Shown here in pieces: positions 1 to 8,534 of a stretch of DNA of 64,000 nucleotides. The notes beneath the pieces are model-generated. The model saw only the letters and a program-made list of their open reading frames with translations. It made no database searches and was not told where the DNA came from. A program made the translations under genes and the position numbers. This DNA comes from Egibacteraceae bacterium. GTDB taxonomy: Bacteria; Actinomycetota; Nitriliruptoria; Euzebyales; Egibacteraceae. The stretch's first letter is position 1. Each line of letters starts with the position of its first letter. Location: assembly GCA_030446745.1 (NCBI GenBank), contig JAUJMS010000003.1, forward strand, positions 135,254-199,253, given 5' to 3'.

Positions 1-128
1 CCGCCGCGCTGTGCGCGCAGGTCGCCGCGAACCTCGAGCGCTTCACCGACGGTGCCGTCACCGCCGAAGTCGTGCTCGTCGACTTCGATTCGCTGCAACC
101 CGTGGGTCGGTCTCGAGCCGCGACGTGA
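1..128 (+). CDS. cbiD: Partial C-terminus, probably cobalt-precorrin-5B C1-methyltransferase (CbiD)
   Basis: Only the last 41 codons lie in the window (codons start at base 3, stop TGA 126-128). The tail is hydrophilic and then beta-rich, with the stretch TAEVVLVDFDS, which fits the C-terminal end of CbiD proteins. The stop overlaps the GTG of the cbiET gene by 4 nt (GTGA), so it is the upstream member of the same operon. CbiD methylates C1 of the corrin ring in the oxygen-independent cobalamin route. The assignment rests mainly on context because so little of the protein is visible. Confidence 0.5.
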   Translation, partial: AALCAQVAANLERFTDGAVTAEVVLVDFDSLQPVGRSRAAT

Positions 129-1324
129 TCACCGTCATCGGGATCGACGGCCGCGGCCTGGACGAGCCGGCGCTCGCTGCGCTCGCAAAGGCTCGACTGG
201 TCGTCGGCGGACGGCGCCACCTCGACGCCGTCGCACACCTGCTGCCCGCCGCCGCGGCGACGAAGGTGATCGACGGTGACCTGCGCGCCACGCTCGACGC
301 CATCGCGGCCACCGACGGCGACCGCGTCGTGCTCGCGTCGGGCGACCCCGGTTACTTCGGGATCGTGCGCGCCGTCCGCGCCGAGCACGACGACGTGCGG
401 ATCGTCGCGGCCGCGTCGTCGGTCGCCGCCGCGTTCGCCGCCGCCGGCGTCGCCTGGGACGACGCGCACGTCGTGTCGGCGCACGCGCGACCGCCGCACC
501 GTGCCGTCAACGTGTGCCGCCGCTTCCCCAAGGTGGCGGTGCTCACCGAGCCGGCGTTCGGCCCGGCGGAGCTCGCCGGCGCGCTGACCGGACTGTCCAA
601 GCGCTTCGTCGTCGCCGAGCGACTCGGCGGTTCCGACGAGCGTGTCACTGCGCTGCCCGCGGCCGACGCGGCGACGCGGCAGTGGGCCGATCCCAACGTC
701 GTCGTGGTGCTCGACGAGGACGTCGCGCCGGGCGCCAAAGGCTGGTCGGCTCCGCCCCGGTGGACCGCGGACCGCTGGGCGCTGCCCGACGACGCGTTCG
801 ACCACCGCGACGGCATGGTCACCAAGGCCGAGGTCCGCGCCGTCGCGCTGGCCTGGCTCGGCCCCGGCCTCGGCGACTTGGTGTGGGACGTCGGCGCTGG
901 CAGCGGCTCGGTCGCCGTCGAGTGCGCGCGACTCGGCGCCGCGGTCGTCGCTGTCGACGCGGACGCGCAGCAGTGCGAGCGCGTCGCCCGCAACGCCGAC
1001 CGCCATGGCGTACCTGTCGCGGTCGTGGCTGGCCCGGCCCCGACGGCGCTCGCCGACCTGCCAGACCCGGACGCGGTGTTCGTCGGCGGCGGCGGACACC
1101 TGCTCACCGAGATCGTGCGCACCGCCGCCGAGCGGGTCCGGCGCTGCGTGGTCGTCGCGCTCGCCACGCTGGAACGGATCGCCCCCGTCCGCGCCGCGCT
1201 GTGCGACGCCGGCCTGACGGTCGACGCCACGGTGGTGTCTGCCGCGCGGCTGGCACCGCTGGGCGACGGCACACGGCTGGCCGCGACGAACCCCGTGGTG
1301 CTGCTGCGCGGCGGTGTGCGGTGA
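125..1324 (+). CDS. cbiET: Precorrin-6Y C5,15-methyltransferase (decarboxylating), CbiE-CbiT fusion
   Basis: A 399-residue bifunctional enzyme that methylates C5 and C15 of precorrin-6B/cobalt-precorrin-6B/7 and removes the C12 acetate carboxyl, using S-adenosylmethionine in the cytoplasm. Residues 1 to about 205 are CbiE (tetrapyrrole methylase fold, GDPGYFGI near residue 73); residues about 215-399 are CbiT, a class I methyltransferase with motif I VWDVGAGSGS near residue 252 and FVGGGG downstream. The start is GTG 125, which overlaps the upstream stop by 4 nt and begins directly with the CbiE strand VITVIGIDG; the open frame extends further upstream but has no family similarity there. The length matches CobL/CbiET fusions. 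The frame is intact. Confidence 0.9.
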   Translation: MITVIGIDGRGLDEPALAALAKARLVVGGRRHLDAVAHLLPAAAATKVIDGDLRATLDAIAATDGDRVVLASGDPGYFGIVRAVRAEHDDVRIVAAASSVAAAFAAAGVAWDDAHVVSAHARPPHRAVNVCRRFPKVAVLTEPAFGPAELAGALTGLSKRFVVAERLGGSDERVTALPAADAATRQWADPNVVVVLDEDVAPGAKGWSAPPRWTADRWALPDDAFDHRDGMVTKAEVRAVALAWLGPGLGDLVWDVGAGSGSVAVECARLGAAVVAVDADAQQCERVARNADRHGVPVAVVAGPAPTALADLPDPDAVFVGGGGHLLTEIVRTAAERVRRCVVVALATLERIAPVRAALCDAGLTVDATVVSAARLAPLGDGTRLAATNPVVLLRGGVR

Positions 1325-3006
1325 TCGGCGTCATCGGCGCGACCGCCGCCGGCCGCCGCACCGCCGATCACCTCGCCGGCGCGCTGCCAGGCGCGTGCGC
1401 GCTCGACGGCCGCCCCGCCGACGCGGTCGCCGCGGCCTGGGATCGCGCTGACGCCCTGGTCCTGTGCATGGCGACCGGCGCCGCGGTCCGCGTCGTCGCC
1501 ACGCACCTGCGTGACAAGCACGCCGACCCCGCGGTCGTCGACGTCGACGACGCGCGCGCGTTCGCCGTCGCGCTGACCGGCGGCCACCACGGCGGCAACG
1601 ACCTCGCCCGCGCTGTCGCCGACGCGCTCGGCGCCACGCCGGTCGTCACCACCGCGACCGACGCGGCCGGCCTGCCCGCGCTCGAGTCGCTCGGGGCGCA
1701 CCTCGGCCTGCGGCTCGATCCGGCCAGCCGGCCCCACGTCGCGGCGGTGGCCGCCGCCCTGCTCGGCGGCGAGCGCGTCGCGCGCTGGCGGGCGCGACCG
1801 TGGCCGACCGGACCCCTGCCGGGCGCGGTCGTCGACGTCGCGACGCCCGCCGCTCCCGGCATCGCCGTGACCGACGAGCTCGTCGCGGTGCCCGCGCCGT
1901 GCCTGGTCTACCGCCCCGCGTCACTGGTCGTCGGCGTCGGCGCGTCCCGCGGCGCCCCCGCCGACGAGGTCGGCGGGCTGATCGACGCGGCGCTTGCCGA
2001 CGCCGGCCTGTCGCCGCTGTCGGTCGCGCACGTCGCAACGGTCGACCGCAAGGCCGAGGAGGCCGGCATCGTCGCTGCTGCCGCCGCCCGCGGCTGGCCG
2101 CTGGTCACCCACCCCGCGGCGGCGCTGGCCGCCGTCGCGGTGCCCAACCCGTCGCCGGTCGTGCACGCCGAGGTCGGCACGCCGTCGGTGGCCGAGGCCG
2201 CCGCGCTGGTGGGCGGCGGCGAGCTGCTCGTCGCCAAGCGCAAGTCCGCGACGGCCACCGTCGCCGTCGCCCGCCGTCCGGTCCGCGGCCGGCTCGCGGT
2301 GGTCAGCACCGGTCCTGGCGCCGCGGCGCTGGTGCCGCCGCTGGCCCGCGACGCGCTCGCCGGCGCGGACTTCGTCGTCGGGCTCGACCAGTACGTCGAG
2401 CGCATCCGCGCCTGGCTGCGGCCCGGCTGCGAGGTCGCAGCAAGCCCCATCGGTGACGAGGTCGCCCGCGCCGAAACGGCGATCGGCGCCGCGCGCGGCG
2501 GCCGCAGCGTCGCGCTCGTCTCCGGCGGCGACGTCGGCGTCTACGGCATGGCCAGCCCCGCGCTGGAACGCGCCGGCGACGACGTCGACGTGGTCGTCGT
2601 TCCGGGCGTCACGGCCGCCGTGGCGGCGGCGGCGCTGCTCGGCAGCCCCCTCGGCCACGACCACTGCGCGATCTCGCTGTCGGACCTGCTCACCCCGTAC
2701 GAGGTGATCCGCCGTCGGGTGAAGGCGGCCGCGGAGGGCGACTTCGTCGTCAGTTTCTACAACCCGCGCAGCCGCGGCCGGCACTGGCAGCTCGACGAGG
2801 CGCGGCTGTTGCTCGCCGAACACCGCCCCGCGAGCACCCCCGTCGGCCTGGTCACCGACGCGTACCGCCCCACCCAGTCGGTGACGCTCACGACGCTCGG
2901 CACGCTGGACACCGCCGACGTCGGGATGCTCACGACCGTCGTCGTCGGCAACCGCCAGACCCGCGTCGTCGCCGGCCGGATGGTCACCCCGCGGGGGTAC
3001 GCGTGA
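1321..3006 (+). CDS. cbiGH: CbiG-CbiH(CobJ) fusion: cobalt-precorrin-5A hydrolase / precorrin-3B C17-methyltransferase
   Basis: A 561-residue fusion of two consecutive corrin-ring enzymes. Residues 1 to about 318 are CbiG, with the N-terminal domain (LVLCMATGAAVR, ALTGGHHGGN) and the C-terminal domain (VVGVGASRGAP), which opens the delta-lactone and expels C20. Residues about 320-561 are the tetrapyrrole methylase CbiH/CobJ, showing VVSTGPG, VSGGDVGVYGMA, VVPGVTA and SFYNPRS, which methylates C17 and contracts the ring. The start is GTG 1321, overlapping the cbiET stop (GTGA). Adjacent cbiG and cbiH are common and fused versions occur in actinobacteria. The presence of CbiG, CbiD and CbiX argues for the early-cobalt, oxygen-independent pathway. 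The frame is intact. Confidence 0.9.
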   Translation: MIGVIGATAAGRRTADHLAGALPGACALDGRPADAVAAAWDRADALVLCMATGAAVRVVATHLRDKHADPAVVDVDDARAFAVALTGGHHGGNDLARAVADALGATPVVTTATDAAGLPALESLGAHLGLRLDPASRPHVAAVAAALLGGERVARWRARPWPTGPLPGAVVDVATPAAPGIAVTDELVAVPAPCLVYRPASLVVGVGASRGAPADEVGGLIDAALADAGLSPLSVAHVATVDRKAEEAGIVAAAAARGWPLVTHPAAALAAVAVPNPSPVVHAEVGTPSVAEAAALVGGGELLVAKRKSATATVAVARRPVRGRLAVVSTGPGAAALVPPLARDALAGADFVVGLDQYVERIRAWLRPGCEVAASPIGDEVARAETAIGAARGGRSVALVSGGDVGVYGMASPALERAGDDVDVVVVPGVTAAVAAAALLGSPLGHDHCAISLSDLLTPYEVIRRRVKAAAEGDFVVSFYNPRSRGRHWQLDEARLLLAEHRPASTPVGLVTDAYRPTQSVTLTTLGTLDTADVGMLTTVVVGNRQTRVVAGRMVTPRGYA

Positions 3007-3592
3007 CCCGGCCGGTGCACCCCATCGAGGCCGAGTCGTACCGGCGGCTGCGCGCCGCCGCCGACCTGTCGGCGCTGCCGCCGCTGTCGCGCGCGGTCGC
3101 CGAGCGGATCATCCACGCGAGCGCGGACCTCGACTACGCGGACGACCTGGTGCTCGACGAGGACGCGCTCGCCGCTGGACTCGACGCGCTGCGCGGCGGG
3201 GCGCCCATCGTCGTCGACGGCCGCATGGTCGCCGCCGGCATCACGTCGCGCGCAGTGAGTTGCGGTCTGGACCATCCACGCGTCGCCGAGGTCGCCGCCG
3301 CGGACGACACGACGCGCAGCGCCGCGGGGATGCGCCTGGCCGCCGAACACGCCGGTCCCGGCGCCGTCTACGTCGTCGGCGTCGTTCCCACGGCGCTGTT
3401 CGCGCTGCCGCCGTCGACGCCGCGCCCGCGCTGGTCGTCGGCTTGCCGGTCGGCTTCGTCGACGCCGTCGAGGCGAAGCAGGCGCTGCGCGACAGCGGGC
3501 TGCCGGCGCTGAGCAACCGCGGGCGCAAGGGCGGCTCGGCGGTCGCTGCCGCCGCGGTCAACGCGCTGCTGTACGCCGAGGACACGACGTGA
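3003..3592 (+). pseudogene. cbiC: Precorrin-8X methylmutase (CbiC/CobH), one frameshift in this sequence
   Basis: The enzyme moves the C11 methyl group to C12, giving hydrogenobyrinic/cobyrinic acid. The N-terminal part (from ATG... codons at 3003, with ITSRAVSCGLDHP and PTALFAL) is in one frame to about 3410. The C-terminal part (ALVVGLPVGFVDAVEAK, then SNRGRKGGSAVAAAAVNAL) continues in the frame one base earlier and stops at 3592. Restoring a single lost G or C near 3410 (FALAAVDAAPALVV) gives a continuous family-length protein of about 196 residues. All conserved family motifs survive, so a sequencing or assembly indel is more likely than an old pseudogene. It overlaps cbiGH by 4 nt and cbiX by 4 nt. 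Confidence 0.82.
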
Positions 3593-4456
3593 GCCGGCCG
3601 GCGTTGCTGCTCGTCGGCCACGGCACCCGCAGCGCCGCGGGTGTCGAGGAGTACTTCGCGCTCGCCGAGCGGGTGCGCGCGCTCGCGCCGGACCTGAAGG
3701 TCGGCACAGGGTTCATCGAGCTGTCGTCCCCGCCGATCTCGGTGGCCGTCGCCGACCTCGCGGCCGCCGGCGCCGACGCGGTGGTCGTCGTGCCGCTGGT
3801 GCTGTTCGGGGCCGGCCACGCGAAGACCGACGTGCCGGCGAGCATCGCCGCCGCGCGCGCCGGCTTCCCGCGCTGCGGTTCACGTACGCGGCGGCGCTCG
3901 GCGTCCACCCGACCTGCTCGCCGTCGTCGACGAGCGGCTCGACGCGACCGTCGCCCCCAGCGACCGGCGCGACACGGCGGTGCTGCTCGTCGGCCGTGGC
4001 TCGTCGGATCCGGACGCAAACGCCGACTCGCCAAGGTCGCGCGGCTGCTGTGGGAGGGCCGGCCCTACCCGCTCGTCGAGGTGTGCTTCGTCGGCATCAC
4101 CGCGCCGCGACTCCCCGAGGGGCTCGAACGCTGCCGGCGTCTCGGCGCCAGCCGGATCGCGGTCGTTCCCTACTTTCTGTTCACCGGGGTGCTTGAGGAG
4201 CGCATCCGCGCAGGCGACCGCGTTCGCTGCGGCGCATCCCGACGTCGCGGTGACCGTCACCCGCTACCTCGGTCCCGACGACCGTGTCGCGCGGCTGGTG
4301 CTCGACCGCTACGCCGACGCGGTCCGTGGCGAGACACGCATGACCTGCGACCTGTGCGTCCACCGCACCGCGCTGCCAGGCTTTGCTGACCGCGGTCGGG
4401 CTGCCGCAGCGCGCGCATTTCCACCCGACGAGTCCGCCGGACACCGCCATGGCTGA
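3589..4456 (+). pseudogene. cbiX: Sirohydrochlorin cobaltochelatase, CbiX type, multiple frameshifts
   Basis: CbiX inserts cobalt into sirohydrochlorin, the entry step of the anaerobic cobalamin route. The protein starts LLLVGHGTRS with the conserved His, then FIELSSPPI and the second-half repeat VLLVGRGSSDPDAN, VEVCFVGITAP and VVPYFLFTGVL; two chelatase half-domains are present as in CbiX-long. The C-terminus carries MTCDLCVHR and an HRHG ending, the Cys/His tail typical of actinobacterial CbiX. The reading frame changes at roughly 3870, 3911, 4031, 4205, 4385 and 4425, nearly all explained by single missing or extra G/C bases; no substitution-derived stop is needed. The coding segment ends at TGA 4454-4456, overlapping cobU. 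Confidence 0.78.
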
Positions 4457-5060
4457 GCTCGTCGTGGTACTGGGCGGTATCCGCTCCGGCAAGAGCGCCG
4501 TCGCCGAACAGCTGGTCGCCGGCGCACCGGCGGTCACCTACGTCGCCACCGCCGCCGCCGGCGACGCCGAGATGGCCGAGCGCATCGCGGCCCACCGCGC
4601 TCGCCGGCCCGCGCACTGGCGCACCGTCGAGGAACTCGACCCGGCGGCCGCCGTCGCCGCCCGCGCCGCGCGACGCCGCCGTGCTCGTCGACGGGCTCGG
4701 CGGCTGGTTGACCACCCGCATGGTCGCCGCCGGGCCGCTCACCGAGGGCGCCGCGGCGGTCACGCCGCTGGACGCGCGCGGCGTCGCCGCGCGCGCGGCG
4801 CTGCTCGCGGCGGCCGACGCGCTCGTCGCCGCCGCCGCCGACCATCCCGGCGGCCCGGTCGTCGTCGTCGCCGAGGAGGTCGGCATGGGCGTCGTCGCCG
4901 CCGACCCGTCGACGCGCCGGTGGGTCGACCTGGCGGGCGAGATCGTGCAGCGGCTCGCCGCGCGGGCGGACCGGGTGCTGCTCGTCGTCGCCGGCCGCGG
5001 CGTCGAGCTGCCGCCGGTTCCCGCGCACGCGACCTGGACGCTGGCGGGAGCGACGACGGC
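4449..5060 (+). pseudogene. cobU: Adenosylcobinamide kinase / guanylyltransferase (CobU/CobP), one frameshift
   Basis: The bifunctional enzyme phosphorylates adenosylcobinamide and transfers GMP to it, preparing the nucleotide loop. It starts at ATG 4449 with VVLGGIRSGKSAVAEQL, a P-loop (GGIRSGKS), then YVATAAAGDAEMAERI and HRARRPAHW, all typical. The frame moves by one base near 4670, then continues VLVDGLGGWLTTRM, VVVVAEEVGMGVV and the cobinamide kinase tail RADRVLLVVAGR. The end is uncertain (about 5060) because the region before the next gene is also indel-affected. Total length of about 200 residues matches the family. It lies between cbiX and the aminotransferase-like gene. Confidence 0.78.
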
Positions 5061-5084
5061 GACCTGCGCGCCCACGGCGACACG

Positions 5085-6069
5085 ATGGTGCCCGCTGGGG
5101 CGCTCGACTTCGCGGTCAACATCCACGGCGACGGACCGCCGCCCCACCTGCGCGCGCGCTGGGCGCCGCCGTCAGGCGGGCGGGGCGCTACCCCGACGCG
5201 ACCGCGGCGACCGCCGCCGTCGCGGCCCACGCCCGGCCGCCCGCCGAGGTGCTCCCCACCGCCGGCGCCGCCGACGCCCTGTGGCTGCTCGCCGGCGCGG
5301 TCGCCGCCCGCTCCGCGGTTGTTGTCCACCCACAGTTCGGCGAACCGGAGGCGCTGCGCGCCGCCGGCGTGCCCGTCCGCCGTGCTGCGCCGGCCCGACG
5401 ACGGCTGGGCGTTGCACCCCGACGAGGTGCCCGCCGACGCGGACCTCGTCATCGTCGGCAACCCCAACAACCCGACCGGCACCCTCGACGACCCCGACCG
5501 CGTCGCGGCCCTGTGCCGGCCGGGCCGGGTCACCGTCGTCGACGAGGCGTTCGTCGACTTCGTCGCCGACCCCACCGCGAGCTCCGCGTCCCGCCGCGAC
5601 CTGCCCGGCCTTGTCGTCGTTCGCAGCGTCACCAAGCTGTGGGGCTGGCCGGGATCCGCGCCGGGTACCTCGTCGCGCCCGCCGGCCTGATCGCGCGCGC
5701 TGCGCCGCGCGGCGCCAACCGTGGCCGCTGGGCGTCGCGGCGCTGACCGCACTCGAGCTGTGCGCGCCGGCGACGAGGCGTACCGCCGCGACGTCGCCGC
5801 GCGGGTCGCCGCCCACCGCGGTCACCTGCTGGCGGCGCTCCGCGAGATCTCAGGTGCGTTGCTACGACGCGGCCGCGAACTTCGTGCTGTGCCGCGTTCC
5901 CGACGGACCGCGGGTGCACCGCCGGCTGCTCGACCGCGGGGTCGCCGTGCGTCCGTCGACGTTCCCCGGCCTGGACACCGACCACCTGCGCATCGCCGTA
6001 CGCGACCCCGACGCGACGGCCGTGCTCGTCGCCGCCTTGTCCGACGTGCTGACCGGTGCGGCGGTATGA
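5085..6069 (+). pseudogene. cobC: CobC/CobD-type PLP enzyme (threonine-phosphate decarboxylase-like), heavily frameshifted
   Basis: A fold-type I PLP enzyme of the histidinol-phosphate aminotransferase superfamily, expected to make (R)-1-amino-2-propanol phosphate for the cobinamide side chain. Recognisable pieces in order are LDFAVNIHGDGPP, a stretch containing LPTAGAADALW, VIVGNPNNPTGT, VVDEAFVDF, RSVTKLWG (with the Schiff-base Lys) followed in another frame by LAGIRAGYL, and a C-terminus with YDAAANFVLCRV. At least seven frame changes occur (about 5157, 5383, 5640, 5705, 5775, 5850), each compatible with a one-base indel in a GC run. Motifs are otherwise intact. The first plausible start is ATG 5085, though the homologous region LRAHGD lies just upstream in frame. 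Confidence 0.72.
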
Positions 6070-7143
6070 CCGAGCGCAGCCCGCTCGAGGCGCGTGTCGA
6101 CGAGCTCGCCGCGACCGTCACGCCGGTCGACGCGACCGCGGCCCAAGCCGCGCGCGACCGCTCCGACGGGCTGGTCAAGCCGCCCGGGAGCCTCGGTGTC
6201 CTCGAAGACGTCGGTGCCCGTCTCGCCGCCGTCGCCGGCGCCTGCCCTCCGCCGGTCCCGCGGCGCCCCGCTGTCGTCGCCGCCGCCGGCGACCACGGCG
6301 TCCACGCGCAGGGCGTCACGCCGTGGCCGCAGGCGATCACCGCGGCGATGGTCGACGTGATGTGTCGCGGGAAGGCGGCGGTCAACGCGATCGCGGCGAC
6401 TGTCGGCGCGCAGGTCGCCGTCCTCGACGTCGGCGTCGCGGGGCCAACGTCCGCGCACCCGCTCGCGCGCCGGGCGCGGGTGCGCCCAGGCACCGCCGAC
6501 CTTTCGGTCGAGCCGGCGCTGCGCCGCGACGAGGTCGCGCGGGCGCTGCTCGCCGGCGCCGGGCTCGCCGAGGAGCTTCGTCGGCGCCGGCGTCGACCTG
6601 CTCGTCACCGGCGACATGGGCATCGCCAACACCACCGCCTCGGCGTGTCTGGTCGCGGCGTTCACCGGTGCGGACGCCGACGCGGTCACCGGACGCGGCG
6701 CGGGCGCTGATGACGTGGTCCTCGCGCGCAAGCGCGACGTCGTCCGCGACGCGCTCGCGCTCCACCAGCCCGACCCCGACGACCCGATCGGCGTACTCGC
6801 CGCCGTGGGTGGGCTCGAGCACGCCGCGTTGGTCGGCGTCATCCTTTCGGGCGCGGCGGACGGCGTGCCCGTCGTTCTCGACGGCGTCATCACCAACAGC
6901 GCGGCGCTGGCGGCCGTGGCGCTGTGTCCCGCAGCCGCCGGCTACCTCATCGCCGCCCACCGCTCGACCGAGCCGGGGGCGACGGTGGCGCTGGACGCGC
7001 TCGGGCTCGCTCCGCTGCTCGACCTCGGCCTGCGGCTGGGGGAGGGGACCGGTGGGTTGTGCGCCACCCCGCTGGTCATCGCCGCGGCGCGGATCCTCGC
7101 CGACATGGCCGCGATCGCCGACCTCGCACCGGCGGAGGGCTGA
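6066..7143 (+). pseudogene. cobT: Nicotinate-nucleotide--dimethylbenzimidazole phosphoribosyltransferase (CobT), one frameshift
   Basis: CobT makes alpha-ribazole phosphate from dimethylbenzimidazole and nicotinate mononucleotide. Residues from ATG 6066 show KPPGSLGVLED and AAGDHGVHAQGVT, the family hallmarks. Near 6578 the frame shifts by one base and continues with LVTGDMGIANTTASA, LDGVITNSAALAA and LGEGTGG, including the catalytic-region Glu, to the stop at 7143. An extra base before TTCGTCGG at about 6577 explains the break. Repaired length is about 358 residues, normal for CobT. The ATG overlaps the end of the preceding gene (ATGA), and cobS follows directly. Confidence 0.85.
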
Positions 7144-7848
7144 GCCGTCCGCGACGCGCTGCGCTTCCTCACCGTCGTCCCCGCCGGCAGCGACCGGCCA
7201 CCGACGCCCACGTCGCTGGTGTTCTTCCCAGTCGTCGGCCTGGTCGTCGGTGCCGCGTGGGCGCTGCCAGGGCTGCTGCTCGGCACGCGGTTCCCTTCCG
7301 CCGGGGTGCCCGCCGCGGCGGTGCTGCTCGTCGACGCGCTGATCACCGGGGCGCTGCATCTCGACGCACTCGCCGACGTCGCCGACGGCGTCGCGAGCCG
7401 CGAGCCGCCCGACGAGGCGGTGGCGATCATGCGCCAGCCGACCATCGGTGCCGTCGGCGCGGCCGTCCTGCTGCTGGTGTGCCTCCTGCGCTACGGGGCG
7501 CTGACGTTCTCCGCCGACTTCGGCTTCCGGCTGTTCGCCGCGCCCGTCGCCGGTCGGGCGGCAATGGCGCTGCTGCTGTGGCGGCTGCCCGCGCGCCCCG
7601 ACGGGTCGCTGGCGCAGGCGTTCGGACGGCCGACGGCTCGCGTCGTCATCGCCGCGATGGTGGTCGCGGTGGTCTGCGCCGTGCCGTCGGGACCGCGCGG
7701 CGTCGTCGGGCTCGGCCTCGCGCTGCTCAGCGCCGAGGCGTACGCGCTGTGGTGGCGACGGCGCTTCGGTGGGCTCACCGGCGACGGCGTCGGCGCCGGC
7801 GGCCTCATCTGTGAAACCGTGGCGCTGCTCGCGCTGTCGGCCCGCTGA
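7144..7848 (+). CDS. cobS: Adenosylcobinamide-GDP ribazoletransferase (cobalamin synthase CobS)
   Basis: The membrane enzyme joins adenosylcobinamide-GDP to alpha-ribazole (phosphate), the last condensation of cobalamin synthesis. The frame is open from the cobT stop and begins [12 protein letters not shown], the usual CobS N-terminus, followed by the metal-binding region [16 protein letters not shown] and several hydrophobic helices. No standard start codon stands at the expected N-terminus (codon GTC 7147 where GTG would fit); the first legal in-frame start is GTG 7219, which would cut off conserved residues. A base error at the start is suspected. Length of about 234 residues is normal. 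It is the last gene of the cobalamin operon. Confidence 0.82.
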   Translation, partial: AVRDALRFLTVVPAGSDRPPTPTSLVFFPVVGLVVGAAWALPGLLLGTRFPSAGVPAAAVLLVDALITGALHLDALADVADGVASREPPDEAVAIMRQPTIGAVGAAVLLLVCLLRYGALTFSADFGFRLFAAPVAGRAAMALLLWRLPARPDGSLAQAFGRPTARVVIAAMVVAVVCAVPSGPRGVVGLGLALLSAEAYALWWRRRFGGLTGDGVGAGGLICETVALLALSAR

Positions 7849-7976
7849 CGCTGCTCGACGACCTGCTACCGTGGTCGGTGGCCGCCGTGCTGCCGTGCCG
7901 CGCCCGCCGCCCCTTGCGGGCCGCAGGCGCCGGGCTCTCTGCCGGCCCCCCGCATGTCACGACGAAGAAGGACTGC

Positions 7977-8279
7977 ATGGCACGCCGACGTACCGGACGC
8001 CCACCCTCGCGACGGATCGCCGACGCGGAGACGCGCGCGAAGCGCGAGGCGCGGGCCGGCTCGACAAAAGAGGCCGCCCTCGAGCTCGAAGGCGTCGTCG
8101 ACGAAGCGCTGCCCAACACGATGTTCCGCGTCACCCTCGACAACGGCCACTCGGTCCTCGGCCACATCTCCGGCAAGATGCGCAAGCACTACATCCGCAT
8201 CCTGCCCGGCGACCGGGTGACCGTGGAGCTGTCCCCCTACGACCTGACGCGCGGGCGCATCACCTACCGCTACAAGTAG
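7977..8279 (+). CDS. infA: Translation initiation factor IF-1 with N-terminal extension
   Basis: IF-1 binds the ribosomal A site during initiation. Residues about 29-100 match the whole normal protein ([47 protein letters not shown]). Ahead of it are about 28 extra residues rich in Arg, Lys and Ala, so the protein is 100 residues against about 72 usually. The start ATG 7977 has a good Shine-Dalgarno GAAGGA 4-5 nt upstream; no in-frame ATG/GTG lies closer to the canonical IF-1 N-terminus. It stands alone, 128 nt after cobS, with a TACCGT -10-like hexamer at 7867-7872 that could drive a leader of about 100 nt. It is not in the usual ribosomal-protein operon. Confidence 0.92.
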   Translation: MARRRTGRPPSRRIADAETRAKREARAGSTKEAALELEGVVDEALPNTMFRVTLDNGHSVLGHISGKMRKHYIRILPGDRVTVELSPYDLTRGRITYRYK

Positions 8280-8319
8280 CGGTCACCTCCACCGCCCGCG
8301 GTCTCACCGACCCGGGTCA

Positions 8320-8529
8320 TTACCCGTGGGCTTCGACAGGGGCGGCGCGAACGTCGCTCGCCTTGAAACCGACCTCGGCCAACTCCACGTCCCCGTCGGT
8401 CTCGCCGAGACCGACGCGCACCATGACGAACGGTTCGCTGGATGGTCCGAACACGTGCACGACTGTTCCCGCAGCCTCACCGAGTCCCCACGGAACGACG
8501 ACCCGGTCTCCTGGACGCAACTTGGGCAT
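8320..8529 (-). CDS. Small beta-rich (SH3/KOW-like) hypothetical protein, partner of the HEPN gene
   Basis: A 69-residue protein starting at the ATG complementary to 8527-8529. It contains KLRPGDRVVVPWGLGEAAG and FVMVRVGLGE, a Gly-rich alternating pattern expected of a small SH3/KOW-like barrel; no catalytic motif is visible. It begins 5 nt after the stop of the HEPN gene, so the two are almost certainly co-transcribed and may be translationally coupled. Function unknown. A longer in-frame start exists upstream (position 8628) but would overlap the HEPN gene extensively and adds no recognisable sequence. As the downstream partner of a HEPN protein it could be an antitoxin or accessory factor; that is inference only. 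Confidence 0.6.
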   Translation of the reverse strand: MPKLRPGDRVVVPWGLGEAAGTVVHVFGPSSEPFVMVRVGLGETDGDVELAEVGFKASDVRAAPVEAHG

Positions 8530-8534
8530 CCCGG

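Noticed and set aside
1-124. A cobalamin riboswitch controlling the cob operon
   Set aside because: The window begins inside the operon with coding sequence of the upstream gene; any riboswitch would lie outside.
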